DNA of 64,000 nucleotides from Hydrogenoanaerobacterium sp032017025 (GCF_032017025.1 NZ_DALZQO010000005.1:71618-135617), one strand, 5' to 3'. Positions 17,882-25,523 are shown, counted from the first letter of the stretch. Translations and numbers: made by a program. Notes: generated from the sequence alone by a model not told the origin.

Positions 17882-18490
17882 ATGAGTCAATACCGCATTC
17901 GTTTCGCAAGCCTTGAAGATGCCCCCGCACTGCTTGGCATCTATACCCCTTATGTTACAGGCACGACCATTACCTTTGAGTACGAAGTGCCGTCTGTAAC
18001 CGAGTTTGAAGGGCGCATCGCAAGTATTTCAAAAAGCTATCCCTACCTTGTTTGTGAAAGCAGCGGGATACCGGTGGGCTACGCCTACGCCTCGCTTTAC
18101 CGCACACGCGCGGCTTATCAGTGGGATGTGGAGACTTCCATTTATCTGCACCCCGATGCACAGGGAAAAGGGGTTGCGTCAGCGCTGTACGATGCACTGA
18201 TGGCCCTGCTTGTATTGCAGGGGGTATACAATGTTTACGCCTGTATTACGCACCCAAATGAGCGCAGTGAGCGTTTTCATAAAAGCTATGGCTTTCAAAA
18301 GGTTGGGGTATTCCAAAAGGCGGGCTATAAGTTTGGCCGCTGGTGTGATGTGATTTGGCTGGAAAAACCATTGCATGACCGCTTTGGCGCGCCAGAACCT
18401 ATAAAACCGGTTGCCATGCTCTGCCGGCAAGAGGTACAGCAGATTTTGCTGCAGGCAGAACAAAGACTTTTAAAAAGTAGCATCAGATAG
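17882..18490 (+). CDS. GNAT N-acetyltransferase (Pat/MnaT-like)
   Basis: 202-residue acetyl-CoA-dependent N-acetyltransferase of the phosphinothricin acetyltransferase-like group. Visible: N-terminal IRFASLEDAPALLGIYTPYV, the GTTITFEYEVPS loop, the central GYAYASLYRTRAAYQWDVETSIYL strand region and the acetyl-CoA pyrophosphate loop HPDAQGKGVASALYDAL, followed by NERSERFHKSYGFQKVG. Relatives acetylate methionine derivatives or herbicide-like amino acids. The last ~25 residues extend beyond the fold. The stop is three bases from the stop of the converging gene. Confidence 0.9.
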   Translation: MSQYRIRFASLEDAPALLGIYTPYVTGTTITFEYEVPSVTEFEGRIASISKSYPYLVCESSGIPVGYAYASLYRTRAAYQWDVETSIYLHPDAQGKGVASALYDALMALLVLQGVYNVYACITHPNERSERFHKSYGFQKVGVFQKAGYKFGRWCDVIWLEKPLHDRFGAPEPIKPVAMLCRQEVQQILLQAEQRLLKSSIR

Positions 18491-18493
18491 AGG

Positions 18494-18961
18494 TTATGAC
18501 CATTGTTTATCAAAATTTTTCTGTAAAAAAAGCGGCAGAGAAGCAGAGTCGGCACTGGTTTTTCCTTCAGCTGACGATGTTGGAATTTGCCAAGTGTTTT
18601 TACCTTGATCAGCAACGGACAGATTGCTGTTTTTCGCTGAAGTTTGCTCATTGCTGCTGCTTTGATCAGTGTCAGACTTGTTAGTATTTTTTGTTGTCGC
18701 TTGACTGGCATTGCTGCTTTGAGCAGTGGCGGGCTGATTGTTGGTGTTATTATCTTGAGTAGTGTCAGGTTGATTGCTGTTTTTCTGTGCGTTTTCAATG
18801 CAATCTTGTATATTGTTTTTTTGAACAGCGATGGTGGCGATAACTGCACCGACCTGTGTAAAAACGGCAGCTAAAACATTTAACTCCTCAACCGTTCTGC
18901 CCTTAGATACCGCAATGGATATCGCACTCACGGCAGCCGCGAGATCCTCTGGACAAAACAC
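18494..18961 (-). CDS. Small protein with DUF6774-like head and Asn/Gln/Ser/Thr-rich tail
   Basis: 155 residues, function unknown. The first ~48 residues (PEDLAAAVSAISIAVSKG, then EELNVLAAVFTQVGAVIATI) resemble a short Firmicute helical family (DUF6774 as I recall it, not verified). Residues ~55-135 are low-complexity, dominated by Asn, Gln, Ser, Thr, Asp and Lys with no hydrophobic core, so likely disordered. No signal peptide. It follows another uncharacterised gene on the same strand, separated by an inverted repeat at 18984-19020. Confidence 0.6.
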   Translation of the reverse strand: MFCPEDLAAAVSAISIAVSKGRTVEELNVLAAVFTQVGAVIATIAVQKNNIQDCIENAQKNSNQPDTTQDNNTNNQPATAQSSNASQATTKNTNKSDTDQSSSNEQTSAKNSNLSVADQGKNTWQIPTSSAEGKTSADSASLPLFLQKNFDKQWS

Positions 18962-18983
18962 AAGCTCACCTCCGGTTACAACA

Positions 18984-19020
18984 TAAGAGCCAAGGTTACC
19001 TTATGCGCCCCTGGCTCTTA
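18984..19020. repeat. Inverted repeat between two uncharacterised genes
   Basis: Arms TAAGAGCCA and TGGCTCTTA, 19-base centre, no T run on either strand. It may be an mRNA processing or partial termination site separating the two minus-strand genes. Confidence 0.5.
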
Positions 19021-19023
19021 GCT

Positions 19024-19563
19024 TTAGATACGAAATTGTGCGAGAATACCGCTTGCCATAAAATCAGCCATTTGCAATGCATTATGTTCAATCGTATCGT
19101 ATCGTTTAACATCTTCTTCATATTGCTTGTTTAGCCGTTCGGTTGCTTCCTTTGCGGTCATATCAAGGTGATCGTACAAAAGGTTTCTCCATTGGCGGTC
19201 ATCCCAATACGGGTTAATGCTCGACAAAAAGGCTGCGATTTCATCTGCATTTGCATACCACTTTTTATTGCTTTCGGCGGCCTTAGCCGTGTCGCCCACT
19301 TTTAAAGCGGTAACGAGGTCCGCTGCAATCAGCAGATGTTCGCGAAATAGTTTTTCAAGCTGCTCGGCAATTTCGGGGCCATAAAATTGTTTAAATACTT
19401 TTGCAAAATCAGACGGATTGCGCAGCAAGCGCTCGGTTACCATTGGCAGATCCCCCAAGCCTTCCGCAGTGCTGATGATAAACGACCTGGTCCACATAAT
19501 ATGCTGCTCCCACAATTTGCGCAGCAGATCAATTAACTGCCTTTGACTGCAATTAAAATACAA
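19024..19563 (-). CDS. Conserved protein of unknown function (helical, Clostridia)
   Basis: 179 residues starting at a TTG (19563), 7 bases after AGGAGG; no alternative ATG fits. All-helical appearance with conserved-looking Trp/His/Asn clusters: LWEQHIMWTRSFIISTAEGL, REHLLIAADLVTALK, NKKWYANADEIAAFLSSINP, DHLDMTAKEATERLN. I recognise the family as common in Clostridia and Bacilli without an assigned role; the regular His/Glu pattern recalls ferritin-like or hemerythrin-like bundles, but I cannot show a metal site. No signal peptide. Confidence 0.7.
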   Translation of the reverse strand: MYFNCSQRQLIDLLRKLWEQHIMWTRSFIISTAEGLGDLPMVTERLLRNPSDFAKVFKQFYGPEIAEQLEKLFREHLLIAADLVTALKVGDTAKAAESNKKWYANADEIAAFLSSINPYWDDRQWRNLLYDHLDMTAKEATERLNKQYEEDVKRYDTIEHNALQMADFMASGILAQFRI

Positions 19564-19650
19564 AAGATCTCCTCCTAAAAAAGTTTATCAAAATATAGTA
19601 TGCGATAGAAGCACACATGGAGACAATTGTGTAAAAAGGTTACTACCTCA

Positions 19651-19679
19651 TTTATTCTTTCGGATATTTATGCTATAAT
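19651..19679 (+). promoter_or_regulatory. Predicted promoter of the CheW-CZB gene
   Basis: TTTATT at 19651-19656, 17-base spacer, consensus TATAAT at 19674-19679, giving a leader of about 90 bases before ATG 19779, where AAGGAG precedes the start. Confidence 0.5.
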
Positions 19680-19778
19680 ATGCCTGTATATAGTGAAAGC
19701 CCATTGTATGCTTATGAAAAGCAGATGCCATTTGACTTGAGATGCAAACTGTTTCTATTGACAAGGAGAAGATAAAAC

Positions 19779-20630
19779 ATGTACTACGAAAACGAAGATG
19801 TACAGACAGAGCAAACCGAATATCCATGGTTGATTTTTAAGCTGTGCGGCGAGTATTTTACTTTTACCAGCGAGCTGGTGTCAAGTATTATGATGTTACC
19901 GCAAAACATAGTACCTATGCCGAATTCCCCCCAATACGTCAGGGGTATTTTCGATTTGCGCGGTAAAATTATTCCGCTCATTGAGCTGCGCCGTCTGTTT
20001 GGCATGAAGTCGCTCACGGAAGAATACCAGGAGTTTGCGGATATGCTGGAGGCTCGCAAACAGGATCATCTGCACTGGGTCAAAGAATTAGAGCGTTCGG
20101 TAAAGCAGAACGAGCCATTTACACTTGCCACCGATCCACATCAGTGTGCGTTTGGAAAGTGGTATGATAATTTTGAATCGGATCTACATACGATAAACCA
20201 CCATATGAGAAAGATAGATGAGCCCCACACCAAGCTGCATCAAACAGCGTTGGAGGTGGAAGAATGCAAGCAGAATTGCGATGATTGTGAGCGTGACGAA
20301 TGCTTAAAAAAAGTTTTTGGAAAGCTCTCGGACGAGTATGTTCCGCAAATCGTTTCGCTGCTGGACGAAGCAAAAGAACTTTTTAAAATTGATTTTCACG
20401 AGATGGTAATTGTACTTGAAAAAGATGACCAGTATTTTGGCATTATGGCGGATGAGATTGTATCGGTAGAGGATTTGGAAGAGATAGGATCTGTAGACAA
20501 TATGGGCGGTTCCAGCGAATCGGATTTCATCTCAGGAGTAAGAAAGAGTAAATCGGTTGATAAGAGCATTTTAGTTATAGATGAATCTGCGCTCATCAGC
20601 ACCATAACAGGGAAAAAGAAAGTTTTATAA
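19779..20630 (+). CDS. CheW-like chemotaxis coupling protein with an inserted CZB zinc domain
   Basis: 283 residues. A CheW fold is split by a CZB (chemoreceptor zinc-binding) domain. CheW part 1 is about 14-80 (YPWLIFKLCGEYFTF, YVRGIFDLRGKIIPLIEL). The CZB domain is about 88-160, with ligands H97 or H99, C123 in HQCAFGKWY, and H150 and H154 in EPHTKLH. A cysteine cluster follows: C163-x3-C167-x2-C170-x4-C175. CheW part 2 is about 205-275 (EMVIVLEKDDQYFGIMADEIVSVEDLEEI). Such a protein should couple zinc (or hypochlorite) sensing to CheA or a receptor array. It stands alone: no cheA, receptor or flagellar genes are nearby. Confidence 0.85.
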   Translation: MYYENEDVQTEQTEYPWLIFKLCGEYFTFTSELVSSIMMLPQNIVPMPNSPQYVRGIFDLRGKIIPLIELRRLFGMKSLTEEYQEFADMLEARKQDHLHWVKELERSVKQNEPFTLATDPHQCAFGKWYDNFESDLHTINHHMRKIDEPHTKLHQTALEVEECKQNCDDCERDECLKKVFGKLSDEYVPQIVSLLDEAKELFKIDFHEMVIVLEKDDQYFGIMADEIVSVEDLEEIGSVDNMGGSSESDFISGVRKSKSVDKSILVIDESALISTITGKKKVL

Positions 20631-20732
20631 AAAAACCAAAAGTGGGGCAGTCTACCACTGTACCGTCTATTTTGCAGATACTGAAAGCACCAGCCCTGAA
20701 AAACTGAAGTGATGGTATTGGAAGGATAAAAA

Positions 20733-21014
20733 ATGATTGTTTCAGTAGTAAAGATTAGGCTGTATGCGCCGTGGGTGCACTCGCTCAAAGAAAAGCGCAT
20801 GATCGTCAAAAGCATTTGTGCCAAGGTGCACAATCAGTTTCACGTCGCCATTGCCGAGGTGGAAGAACAGGATATGCACCAAACGATTGTGCTGGGTATT
20901 GCCTGTGTTGCAGATTCTGCCGCGTTTGCAGGTAGCGTGGTGGATAAGGTGCTAAATTTTATCGAAAGCAATACGGAAGCTGAAATCATTGATATTCAAA
21001 GAGAAAACAGATAG
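20733..21014 (+). CDS. DUF503 family protein (YlxP-like)
   Basis: 93-residue protein of the DUF503 family, often near ribosome-binding-factor genes; possibly translation related, but the function is not established. Recognisable start IVSVVKIRLYAPWVHSLKEK and central ICAKVHNQFHVAIAEVEEQD. Begins 100 bases after the CheW-CZB gene, with GGAAGG before the ATG, and ends at a terminator. Confidence 0.88.
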   Translation: MIVSVVKIRLYAPWVHSLKEKRMIVKSICAKVHNQFHVAIAEVEEQDMHQTIVLGIACVADSAAFAGSVVDKVLNFIESNTEAEIIDIQRENR

Positions 21015-21033
21015 TACGTAAACTGCTAAAAAG

Positions 21034-21065
21034 GAGCCTCTGATTGTTCAGAAGCTCTTTTTTTA
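21034..21065 (+). terminator. Terminator after the DUF503 gene
   Basis: GAGCCTCTGA-TTGT-TCAGAAGCTC stem with one mismatch, followed by eight T. Its T run directly abuts the operator of the next gene. Confidence 0.88.
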
Positions 21066-21098
21066 TGACATACACCTGTCAGCTATTTGTGGTACAAT
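21066..21098 (+). promoter_or_regulatory. Operator TGACA-N6-TGTCA and -10 box of the WYL regulator
   Basis: Perfect inverted repeat TGACA (21066-21070), six bases, TGTCA (21077-21081), followed 11 bases later by TACAAT (21093-21098). The same arrangement recurs at 22023-22056 before the next operon, pointing to control by this regulator. Confidence 0.6.
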
Positions 21099-21113
21099 AG
21101 CAGTGGTGATGAT

Positions 21114-22019
21114 ATGCAGATTCATAGATTATTTGAAATGACCTACCTGTTGCTGAATAAACGTAAAATGACCGCGAAGGAGCTGGCGGAGCGGTTCGAG
21201 GTGTCGCAGCGCACCATCTACCGCGATGTAGACACTTTGTCTGCCGCAGGAATCCCCATCTACGCAAGCAAGGGCAAAGGCGGAGGAATCAGCCTGCTTG
21301 AGGATTTTGTACTCAACAAATCGGTACTGTCCGAGGACGAGCAGAACGAGATTTTGTTCGGCTTGCAGAGCCTGTCCGCGGTAAAGTACCCTGAGGTGGA
21401 TACAGCCCTCTCCAAACTGGGCAGTCTGTTCCGCAAAGAGAACATCAGGTGGATTGATGTCGATTTTACCGATTGGGGCGCAGGCGTGCAGGAGCGGGCA
21501 AAATTTATGACGCTCAAAGACGGAATTTTAAACAAAAGTATCATTCTGTTTGATTATTACAGCGCGGCGGGTGAAAAAACCACACGCAAGGCAGAGCCCC
21601 TGCGCCTAATGTTTCGTGGACAGGGCTGGTACCTCTTAGCCTTTTGCACTGCAAAACAGGACTACCGCTTTTTTAAGCTGTCACGCATCAAAAACCTAAA
21701 GCGGATTGAGGAAACCTTTGAGCGCGAAATTCCCTGCGATGTCTTCCAATCGAGCCCAAATTCATACCGGAACAAAATGGTACCCCTAAGGCTCTGGGTG
21801 GATGCCACAATGGCGTACCGCGTCTATGATGAGTTTGAGGAGGAAAACATTGTAAAGCATGAGGACGGCAGCTTTACGGTGACCACCGAATTTCCACTCG
21901 GTGAATGGGTATATGGGTATTTGCTCTCGTTTGGTGGTTCGGTGCGGGTGTTGCAGCCGACTACCATTCGAGACGAAATTATTCGGCGCCTTCAAACCGC
22001 GTTAAAACAGTATTTATAA
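21114..22019 (+). CDS. YafY-type HTH/WYL transcriptional regulator
   Basis: 301 residues. The N-terminal helix-turn-helix domain (FEMTYLLLNKRKMTAKELAERF; VSQRTIYRDVDTLSAAGIPIY) is of the HTH_11 type. A central-to-C-terminal WYL domain (about 140-225; the WYL triad is represented by GQGWYLLAFCTAKQDYRFFKLSRI) and a WCX tail follow. WYL domains bind small ligands or nucleic acids. ATG 21114 is preferred to 21087 because residues before it do not belong to the family and 21087 would sit inside the -10 region. It probably represses or activates itself and the GyrI/GNAT pair through shared palindromes. Confidence 0.9.
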   Translation: MQIHRLFEMTYLLLNKRKMTAKELAERFEVSQRTIYRDVDTLSAAGIPIYASKGKGGGISLLEDFVLNKSVLSEDEQNEILFGLQSLSAVKYPEVDTALSKLGSLFRKENIRWIDVDFTDWGAGVQERAKFMTLKDGILNKSIILFDYYSAAGEKTTRKAEPLRLMFRGQGWYLLAFCTAKQDYRFFKLSRIKNLKRIEETFEREIPCDVFQSSPNSYRNKMVPLRLWVDATMAYRVYDEFEEENIVKHEDGSFTVTTEFPLGEWVYGYLLSFGGSVRVLQPTTIRDEIIRRLQTALKQYL

Positions 22020-22022
22020 ATA

Positions 22023-22056
22023 TGACATGCTGTTGTCAATATATCCCCTGTACAAT
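22023..22056 (+). promoter_or_regulatory. Second TGACA-N6-TGTCA operator, before the GyrI/GNAT operon
   Basis: TGACA 22023-22027, six bases, TGTCA 22034-22038, then 12 bases and TACAAT 22051-22056. It matches the element at 21066-21098 in half-sites, spacing and distance to the -10 box. Confidence 0.6.
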
Positions 22057-22085
22057 AAGGTTATTAAAACACAGGAGGAATTGCA

Positions 22086-22709
22086 ATGAATGGCAAATTG
22101 GATTTTAAAAAGCAGGAAAAAGCACTCTACCTTCCGAGAGGAACCCCCGAGCTGGTGGAAGTTCCCCCCATGCAGTACCTGATGCTGGACGGGTGCGGCG
22201 ACCCAAACGGCGAGCAATATAAAAATGCTGTTGAAGTGCTGTATGCAATTGCTTATACCATTAAAATGAGCAAAGAGCATCCACAGGGCTGGCTGGATTA
22301 CACAGTTCCACCCTTGGAGGGCTTGTGGGATTGCGGCTGTGACGGCTTCGAGCTCGAAAAACGGCAGCAATGGGCTTGGACTTCGATGATCCGCCAGCCC
22401 GACTTTGTAACACAGAATGTTTTGAGAAAAGCGAAGGAGACCTTAGCAGTGAAAAAACCTCAGCTGGATACATCAGGAGTGCGCCTTTCCGCTTATGAGG
22501 AGGGTTTGTGTGTACAGCTGATGCACATCGGCCCGTACAGCACCGAGCAGGAATCGATTGATAAAATAGCGCAGTTTGTAGCGCAAAACAACTTGACAGA
22601 TGAGTGCGGAAACGACCGTCGGCATCACGAAATTTATCTGAGCGACCCGCGAAAGGCCGCGCCAGAAAACCTGAAGACAATCCTCCGTCACCCTGTTGCC
22701 CACAAATAA
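22086..22709 (+). CDS. GyrI-like small-molecule-binding protein
   Basis: 207 residues of the GyrI-like (SbmC/SOUL-type) fold, which binds small hydrophobic molecules. Members occur alone or as effector domains of transcription regulators. Seen: YLPRGTPELVEVPPMQYLML at the N-terminus, DYTVPPLEGLWDC centrally, and VQLMHIGPYSTEQESI, the typical GyrI motif, near residue 140. ATG 22086 follows AGGAGG. Eleven bases separate it from the acetyltransferase gene, and both are likely under the WYL regulator just upstream. Confidence 0.87.
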   Translation: MNGKLDFKKQEKALYLPRGTPELVEVPPMQYLMLDGCGDPNGEQYKNAVEVLYAIAYTIKMSKEHPQGWLDYTVPPLEGLWDCGCDGFELEKRQQWAWTSMIRQPDFVTQNVLRKAKETLAVKKPQLDTSGVRLSAYEEGLCVQLMHIGPYSTEQESIDKIAQFVAQNNLTDECGNDRRHHEIYLSDPRKAAPENLKTILRHPVAHK

Positions 22710-22720
22710 AGGAGTATGCT

Positions 22721-23476
22721 ATGGATATTATTGAGGTAAACCGTGATAATATTGGGCGGGAGCACATCTGCTGCGCCCTTGCCGATAAAAAAAGTGACGT
22801 GGGTGCCGCAAGCAAAAAAGCATGGATGCAAAGCTGCTTTGCAGATGGCTACGTATTTAAAAAGCTGAATGCCCGCGGCAAGGTGCTGATTGAATATGTC
22901 CCTGCCGAAAATGCATGGAGTCCCATCGAGGCAGACGGCTATCTGTTCATCGATTGCTTCTGGGTATCGGGGCAGTTTAAAGGGCAGGGTTATGCAAACG
23001 CGCTGTTAAACGAGGCAATTGCAGCGGCAAAGCAGCAGGGTAAGCTTGGTTTGGCGGCGCTTTGTACGCAAAAAAAGATGCCGTTCCTTTCCGACCCGAA
23101 GTATTACAAATATAAGGGCTTTACCGTGGCAGATACCGCCCAGCCGTACTATGAACTGCTGTACCTACCGTTTGCAGAGCACGCGCCCGTACCGAAATTT
23201 AAGGCTTGTGCCAAAACAGGGGTTATTACGGAGCCAGGGCTGGTGTTTTACTATACCGACCACTGCCCACACAATGCCAAATACATTCCGCAGATTGTTG
23301 CGGCAATCAAGGCACGCGGTATACCGGTTACCGTGCATAAAATCGAAACCAAAGTGCAGGCGCAAAATGCACCCAACCCATTTACCACCTATGCTTTTTA
23401 TGATCAGGGCAAGTTTGTTACCAACGAGATATTTGGCGATAAAAAACTTGAGAAGTTCTTAGAATCAATATTATAA
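22721..23476 (+). CDS. GNAT acetyltransferase with YoaP-like C-terminal domain
   Basis: 251 residues. The N-terminal half is a GNAT domain (FIDCFWVSGQFKGQGYANAL is the acetyl-CoA binding segment; YYKYKGFTVAD closes it). The C-terminal half (from about 165; EPGLVFYYTDHCPHNAKYIP, then FYDQGKFVTNEIF) matches the YoaP-like domain found fused to GNAT in Firmicutes, with a thioredoxin-like look and a single Cys-Pro. The start ATG at 22721 follows AAAGGAG. The biochemical substrate is unknown; grouping with a GyrI protein and a WYL regulator suggests handling of a toxic or xenobiotic small molecule (inference). Confidence 0.86.
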   Translation: MDIIEVNRDNIGREHICCALADKKSDVGAASKKAWMQSCFADGYVFKKLNARGKVLIEYVPAENAWSPIEADGYLFIDCFWVSGQFKGQGYANALLNEAIAAAKQQGKLGLAALCTQKKMPFLSDPKYYKYKGFTVADTAQPYYELLYLPFAEHAPVPKFKACAKTGVITEPGLVFYYTDHCPHNAKYIPQIVAAIKARGIPVTVHKIETKVQAQNAPNPFTTYAFYDQGKFVTNEIFGDKKLEKFLESIL

Positions 23477-23478
23477 AA

Positions 23479-23513
23479 AAGGAACAGGCTTTCGAAAGCC
23501 TGTTCCTTCTTTA
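23479..23513 (+). terminator. Terminator of the GyrI/GNAT operon
   Basis: Perfect 30-base palindrome AAGGAACAGGCTTTC / GAAAGCCTGTTCCTT (23479-23508), then CTTTA. Confidence 0.85.
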
Positions 23514-23617
23514 TAATATTCATTAACACAATTCACGGCAAAAGAATAGGATACTAACGAATAAATACGTGTTTTTTACTGTTTTTTAACATTAAGCAGC
23601 AGGGTGGAGGTGTCTTG

Positions 23618-24595
23618 ATGTTTGCTTATAAAAGGATTTCGCAAACTTTTCGGTCGTCACATCAAATCCCCTTTGATGACTCATCCAAAATTATTATTAT
23701 GAGCGACTGCCACCGTGGCGACGGAAGTTGGGCAGATAATTTTGCGAAAAACCAAAACCTATTTTTCGCCGCATTGGATTACTACAATCAGCAAAAATAT
23801 ACCTATATTGAGCTTGGTGATGGAGACGAGCTTTGGGAAAACAAAAAACTCTCGGATATTATTGAGATACACGGCAACGCATTTTGGATTATGTCTCGTT
23901 TTTATAGAGACAATCGGCTGCATCTGCTCTTTGGCAACCACGATATGGTAAAGAAAAACTTCCGCCTTGTAGAAAACGATTACAATAATTATTACGACGC
24001 CCGGCAAAAAAAATATACCCCTTTGTTCCCGGGTATTAAAATTCATGAAGGTATTATTTTGCGCCACACATCCACAGGCAAAAAGATATTTCTATTACAT
24101 GGTCATCAGGCAGATTTTTTAAACGATACCTTATGGAGGTTAAGCCGATTTTTGGTACGTTATTTTTGGAAACCACTGGAATCGGTTGGCGTAAAAGACC
24201 CCACCAGTGCTGCGAAAAACTATAAACGAAAAAAGCAGGTGGAAAAAAAGCTGACAAAATGGTCGGTAAAAGAGGAGCAAATGCTGATTGCCGGGCATAC
24301 CCACAGGCCGGTGTTGCCCGACCTTGGCGAACCGCTTTACTTTAACGACGGCAGCTGTGTTCATCCGCGCTGCATTACAGGAATTGAAATTGTACGGGGG
24401 GAGATTCTGCTCGTAAAATGGAGCTATAAAACCAAAAGCGATGGTACGGTGTATGTGGGCAGGCAGGTGCTTGCAGGGCCCAACAGGCTGGAGGATTATT
24501 TTAGACCGGCGGAGGATGGAGAATTGTATCGATATCTTGGATCAGCCAATACAGCAATGCCAACTGAATCAAAACATATTTTTTGTAAAAGATAA
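23618..24595 (+). CDS. Metallophosphoesterase family protein
   Basis: 325-residue calcineurin-like phosphoesterase. All metal motifs are present: SDCHRGD (D-x-H) near residue 30, GDGDELWE near 68, GNHD near 107, HGHQAD near 150 and GHTHRP near 225. The DCHRGDGSW variant is typical of a branch related to UDP-diacylglucosamine diphosphatase-like enzymes, but the natural substrate cannot be told. No signal peptide, so cytoplasmic or peripheral. ATG 23618 is preceded by GGAGG at 7 bases. The N-terminal lead-in (FAYKRISQTFRSSHQIPF) is not part of the catalytic fold. Confidence 0.88.
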   Translation: MFAYKRISQTFRSSHQIPFDDSSKIIIMSDCHRGDGSWADNFAKNQNLFFAALDYYNQQKYTYIELGDGDELWENKKLSDIIEIHGNAFWIMSRFYRDNRLHLLFGNHDMVKKNFRLVENDYNNYYDARQKKYTPLFPGIKIHEGIILRHTSTGKKIFLLHGHQADFLNDTLWRLSRFLVRYFWKPLESVGVKDPTSAAKNYKRKKQVEKKLTKWSVKEEQMLIAGHTHRPVLPDLGEPLYFNDGSCVHPRCITGIEIVRGEILLVKWSYKTKSDGTVYVGRQVLAGPNRLEDYFRPAEDGELYRYLGSANTAMPTESKHIFCKR

Positions 24596-24695
24596 TCTAC
24601 AGGCAATAAAACAGGACGAAAACCGCACTTTTCGAATAGAGGCATATAAAAATACTTATTTATGGGCACTATGAATTTTCCGGGAGGATGAAAAA

Positions 24696-24989
24696 ATGAA
24701 AAGAACCATTGCAGCGCTGGCGGCAGTGTGTATTTTGCTGTTTACGGGATGCACCAAAAAGCCGGAGAATATCACCTTTACCGCGACGATTGAGAGTATA
24801 TCGGAACAAAGCATCATGGTCACCACTGCGGATGATGTCGGCTTTGACAAAGCGAGCGTAGGAATTGCGGATGTTGAGGTGAATTTTAACCTGTTTGAGG
24901 GGCAGACCGTGGAGCTGACGATTCGCCCCGAAATCAGAGAGAGTTACCCCGTGCAGGTTACCGCGGTTGCAATTAAGCCGGTAGAGTAA
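24696..24989 (+). CDS. Small lipoprotein (DUF3221-like)
   Basis: 97 residues. A signal peptide ends in the lipobox LLFTGC (lipidated Cys19), and the remaining ~78 residues form a beta-rich domain (TFTATIESISEQSIMVTTAD and VELTIRPEIRESYPVQVTA), which I read as the DUF3221/YobA-like OB-type domain. Anchored to the outer face of the membrane; role unknown. GGGAGG precedes the ATG. Ends before a bidirectional hairpin. Confidence 0.8.
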   Translation: MKRTIAALAAVCILLFTGCTKKPENITFTATIESISEQSIMVTTADDVGFDKASVGIADVEVNFNLFEGQTVELTIRPEIRESYPVQVTAVAIKPVE

Positions 24990-25001
24990 TCGGAGCAGCC
25001 A

Positions 25002-25202
25002 TTAGGTGCAAATCAAACATAAAAAAGAAGGTTCAGAGTGGAAGAGATCATCTCCATTCTGAACCTTTTTGCGGTTATAAACTTTTGGGTTTGCGGGTTT
25101 TTTGGTAACCGGGTTTACAGCGCCCCAGGTAATACGGTTTGCAAGATTGAGTTCACGCTTCGCTTTTTTGCTGAGCTTTTCTTTCGGTACAAATTTTTTC
25201 AT
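25002..25202 (-). CDS. Small basic conserved protein, 3' end overlapping a terminator
   Basis: 66 residues from ATG 25202 (GAAAGG at a good distance; an in-frame ATG at 25211 is closer to the site). The first ~48 residues (KKFVPKEKLSKKAKRELN, TWGAVNPVTKKPANPKVYN) look like a short basic protein family seen in several Clostridia, of unknown role. The codons for the last ~20 residues lie in a perfect hairpin (25028-25067) followed on this strand by C and TTTTTT, and the stop codon (25004-25002) is 17 bases beyond the T run. If termination occurs there, most mRNAs lack a stop codon. Confidence 0.7.
   Translation of the reverse strand: MKKFVPKEKLSKKAKRELNLANRITWGAVNPVTKKPANPKVYNRKKVQNGDDLFHSEPSFLCLICT
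25021..25070. terminator. Bidirectional terminator
   Basis: 15-bp stem AAGGTTCAGAGTGGA (25028-25042) with TCCATTCTGAACCTT (25053-25067), one G-U pair, T runs on both strands. It serves the lipoprotein gene on the plus strand and lies within the 3' end of the small minus-strand gene. Confidence 0.85.
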
Positions 25203-25359
25203 ATCTATCATCCTTTCATTGCTATTATACCATAATAAAGCTTAAAACAAACAGAAAATTATGTGCAGCAAAAAATTACAGTTTTAGGATAACTACCGAG
25301 TGATGGACAAAATCGCATAAGGCAGAGAAAGCATGAGATACTATGCTTGAGGTGATTTT

Positions 25360-25518
25360 ATGTCTGAGAACAAGAAAGAAAAAAATCAAAAACAAGAAAA
25401 AGAAAACTGCAGCCAGCCGGTGAATGCAATGATGAACCGCAGCGCAAACCATGTGGAAAACCAAAACCAGAACCACAACACAAAAAAAGAAGCGCTCGGC
25501 CCCAACACCAAGCGCTAG
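25360..25518 (+). CDS. Very small hydrophilic protein (52 residues)
   Basis: ATG 25360 preceded by GAGGTG at 6 bases, stop TAG at 25516-25518. It encodes a highly charged peptide starting MSENKKEKNQKQEKENCS and ending KKEALGPNTKR, rich in Lys, Glu, Asn and Gln with one Cys and no hydrophobic segment. The ending resembles short hydrophilic proteins of Clostridia (the CPC_1213-type family comes to mind, not verified). Good ribosome site plus a recognisable C-terminus favour a real gene. Converges on the ROK regulator gene with 5 bases between stops. Confidence 0.6.
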   Translation: MSENKKEKNQKQEKENCSQPVNAMMNRSANHVENQNQNHNTKKEALGPNTKR

Positions 25519-25523
25519 AGTGC

